64,000 nt of DNA, taken from Cohnella baijiui (GTDB taxonomy: Bacteria > Bacillota > Bacilli > Paenibacillales > Paenibacillaceae). This document shows, piece after piece, positions 62,587 through 64,000 of this stretch; the first letter of the stretch is position 1, and each line of letters opens with the position of its first letter. The notes beneath the pieces were generated by a model. The model made no database searches. It was given only the letters and a program-made list of their open reading frames with translations, and was not told where the DNA came from. The stretch spans positions 62,001-126,000 of the forward strand of contig NZ_JAJFOW010000010.1 of NCBI RefSeq assembly GCF_020731285.1, read 5' to 3'. The position numbers and the translations under genes were made by a program.

Positions 62587-63417
62587 TTATCTTTCTTGCC
62601 AGCTATGCAGCGGCAGCCACCCCAGCTTTTCCTTCGCCAGCCGGTTGGAGACGACCGCGCTTCGCCCCTCCAGCGACGCTCTGCGCGCCGTCACGTCCGG
62701 GTAGCAGATCCGCAGCAGCTCCTCCGTCGGCAGCTCGCTCATCGTGTCGTCCGCCGTCACGTTCAGCGAGATCGCGCCGAGCCCGTCGGCCTCCAGAGCG
62801 GCGACCGTCGCCCGCGCCGCGTCGCGGATATCGATGTAGCTCCACATCGACTTTTCGTATCGGCGCGGATCCCGGGTGTCCATCCGCCCGTATTCCTCCA
62901 TCGTCATGATTGTCGAATAGCGCATCGACACGACCTGCATGCCCGTCCGCCGATGGAACATTTCGCCGGTCAGCTCGTTCACGATCTTCGACAGACCGTA
63001 GCACTCGCTCGGGCGCTGCGGGTGCTCTTCGTCGACCGGAAAATAGTCCGGCGCCAGCCGCTCGGGCGACCAGGCGAAGCCGTAGGACGACTCGCTCGAG
63101 CCGGATACGACCTTGCGGACGCCGAGCAAGGAGGCCGCCTCGAGGACGTGATAAGTCGAAACCGCGTTGTTCGCGAAGATGACCGGATTGGGAAAACCGT
63201 TCGGCGACGGAATGGCGGCCAGGTGAACGACCGCGTCCGCCCCTTTCAGCGCCTCCTTCACCTGCCCGAAATCGCTCAGATCGACCCGGTGCTGCCTGCA
63301 CGGCAAATCCGACTCCCGCCGGTCGAGCGAAACGACCTCGCACTGCCGTTCCTGCAGCGCCGCGACGACGCGCCTGCCGAGCTTGCCGCTCCCGCCGGTG
63401 ACCGCGATCGTTTGCAT
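62587..63417 (-). CDS. NAD-dependent epimerase/dehydratase family protein
   Basis: This extended short-chain dehydrogenase of 276 residues has the NAD site TGGSGKLGR (7-15), the strand end HLAAIPSP and catalytic Tyr140-X3-Lys144 (ECYGLSK). Substrate probably a sugar or sugar acid; its neighbour is a mannonate dehydratase-like gene 29 bases upstream on the same strand, so a uronate dehydrogenase-like role in hexuronate breakdown is possible. It lies 60 bases before ypsA. Confidence 0.83.
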   Translation of the reverse strand: MQTIAVTGGSGKLGRRVVAALQERQCEVVSLDRRESDLPCRQHRVDLSDFGQVKEALKGADAVVHLAAIPSPNGFPNPVIFANNAVSTYHVLEAASLLGVRKVVSGSSESSYGFAWSPERLAPDYFPVDEEHPQRPSECYGLSKIVNELTGEMFHRRTGMQVVSMRYSTIMTMEEYGRMDTRDPRRYEKSMWSYIDIRDAARATVAALEADGLGAISLNVTADDTMSELPTEELLRICYPDVTARRASLEGRSAVVSNRLAKEKLGWLPLHSWQER

Positions 63418-63446
63418 GGCTGTTTGCCTCCTTTATTGCGCCTTCG

Positions 63447-64000
63447 TTACGGCCGCACCAGCGTGCCGTCCGCTTTGCGGTCGAGCGTGTACGGTTGATG
63501 GTAAATCGAACGGCTCCAGCCTTCTCCGAGCAGGGAAGCCGCCAGCGCCTCGTCGATGTCGATGCCGAGCCCCGGCCGCTCCGACGTATACAGGTAGCCG
63601 CCCCTGCGCTCGATATGCCCGGGGAAGGCCGCCTTCTCCTCCGGCCGGAAATGGTTGATCTCCTGGATGCCGAAATTCCACACCGCCATATCCAGATGCA
63701 CTGCGGCGGCTTGGTTGACGGGGTCGTTCTCCCCGCCTTCCTGCCAAGCCGTCCGCACGCCGAACGCCTCGCACAGCGCCGCGATCTTGCGGGCGGCGCT
63801 AATGCCGCCGACCTTGGACACGCGGACGCGGATGAAGTCGATCAGCCGCTCGGCGACGAGCGGGGTCCACTCCTGCGGATTGGCGAACAGCTCGCCGATC
63901 GCCTGCGGCGTCGCGCTCGTCTGGCGCAGCTGCCGGTACCAGCCGATCTGCTCCGGCGGCAGCGCATCCTCCAGGAAAAAGAGGCCGTACGGCTCGAGAC
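63447..64000 (-). CDS. Enolase-superfamily dehydratase, mannonate dehydratase (ManD/RspA)-like, 3' part
   Basis: Only the C-terminal ~183 residues are inside the window; the 5' part lies beyond position 64000. The frame runs open from the edge and reads LFFLEDALPPEQIGWYRQLRQ, PQAIGELFANPQEWTPLVAERLIDFIRVRVSKVGGIS, then HLDMAVWNFGIQE. The glutamates of FLEDAL and IGELF are positioned as metal ligands, and the RVRVSKVGGIS strand is typical of ManD. The full enzyme would dehydrate D-mannonate or a similar aldonate to a 2-keto-3-deoxy sugar acid. It is transcribed toward the epimerase gene. Confidence 0.82.
   Translation of the reverse strand, partial: LEPYGLFFLEDALPPEQIGWYRQLRQTSATPQAIGELFANPQEWTPLVAERLIDFIRVRVSKVGGISAARKIAALCEAFGVRTAWQEGGENDPVNQAAAVHLDMAVWNFGIQEINHFRPEEKAAFPGHIERRGGYLYTSERPGLGIDIDEALAASLLGEGWSRSIYHQPYTLDRKADGTLVRP

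Overview
The window looks like chromosome from a GC-rich, endospore-forming Firmicute of the Paenibacillaceae (Paenibacillus or Cohnella type). Evidence: a T-box leader, a GerA-type germinant receptor operon, YpsA, many AraC/YesN regulators paired with glycosidases, LplABC-type sugar importers, PhyH oxygenases and futalosine-route menaquinone genes. This assignment is inferred from gene content only. High GC makes long antisense open frames common, and they were ignored. Several genes appear to start at TTG or GTG behind a good ribosome binding site.

Layout. 0.2-3.2 kb: mqnB-mqnD, then a promoter and T-box leader driving a DAHP synthase. 3.4-5.6 kb: PatB-type lyase and a metallophosphoesterase. 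5.8-6.1 kb: six ~51-bp tandem repeats. 6.2-8.7 kb: chromate transporter diverging from a flavin monooxygenase. 8.9-13.6 kb: amino-sugar/tagatose operon (agaS, DeoR regulator, ROK kinase, class II aldolase, PfkB kinase) behind a clear promoter with an overlapping palindrome. 13.8-17.7 kb: a protein with a stand-alone FtsK-gamma domain, and an overlapping M48 protease-hydrolase-MFS operon. 18-22 kb: a ger operon in A-C-B order. 22-32 kb: two AraC regulators, PhyH oxygenase, FabV, GH16, GH78, SGNH hydrolase and two tiny membrane proteins.

32.5-43.9 kb: a carbohydrate-sensing module on the minus strand: GH35 beta-galactosidase (broken by a one-base frameshift), LplB-LplC-LplA importer, a second binding lipoprotein, a YesM-type kinase and a YesN-type regulator. 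Candidate CcpA (cre) sites precede the GH35 gene and the sensor lipoprotein. 44.4-47.8 kb: AraC regulator, PhyH oxygenase, sugar isomerase-like protein, NlpC/P60 hydrolase.

47.9-51 kb: a mobile, repeat-rich island. An array of ~46-bp repeats is interrupted by a decayed IS3-family element. It is followed by an IS1595-type transposase with a LexA-like box at its promoter, and by a second array carrying the same core motif in inverted orientation. 51-61.7 kb: a second glycan module: GntR/LacI regulator, GH38 alpha-mannosidase, LplB-LplC-LplA and an unrecognised 734-residue protein. 62-64 kb: ypsA, an NAD-dependent epimerase and the 3' part of a mannonate dehydratase-like gene that leaves the window.

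The two glycosidase/lplBCA modules share gene order, and each has a strong hairpin without a U-tract just after lplA. The best candidates for something undescribed are the tandem repeat arrays, the SOS-box-controlled transposase, the FtsK-gamma protein and the 734-residue protein.
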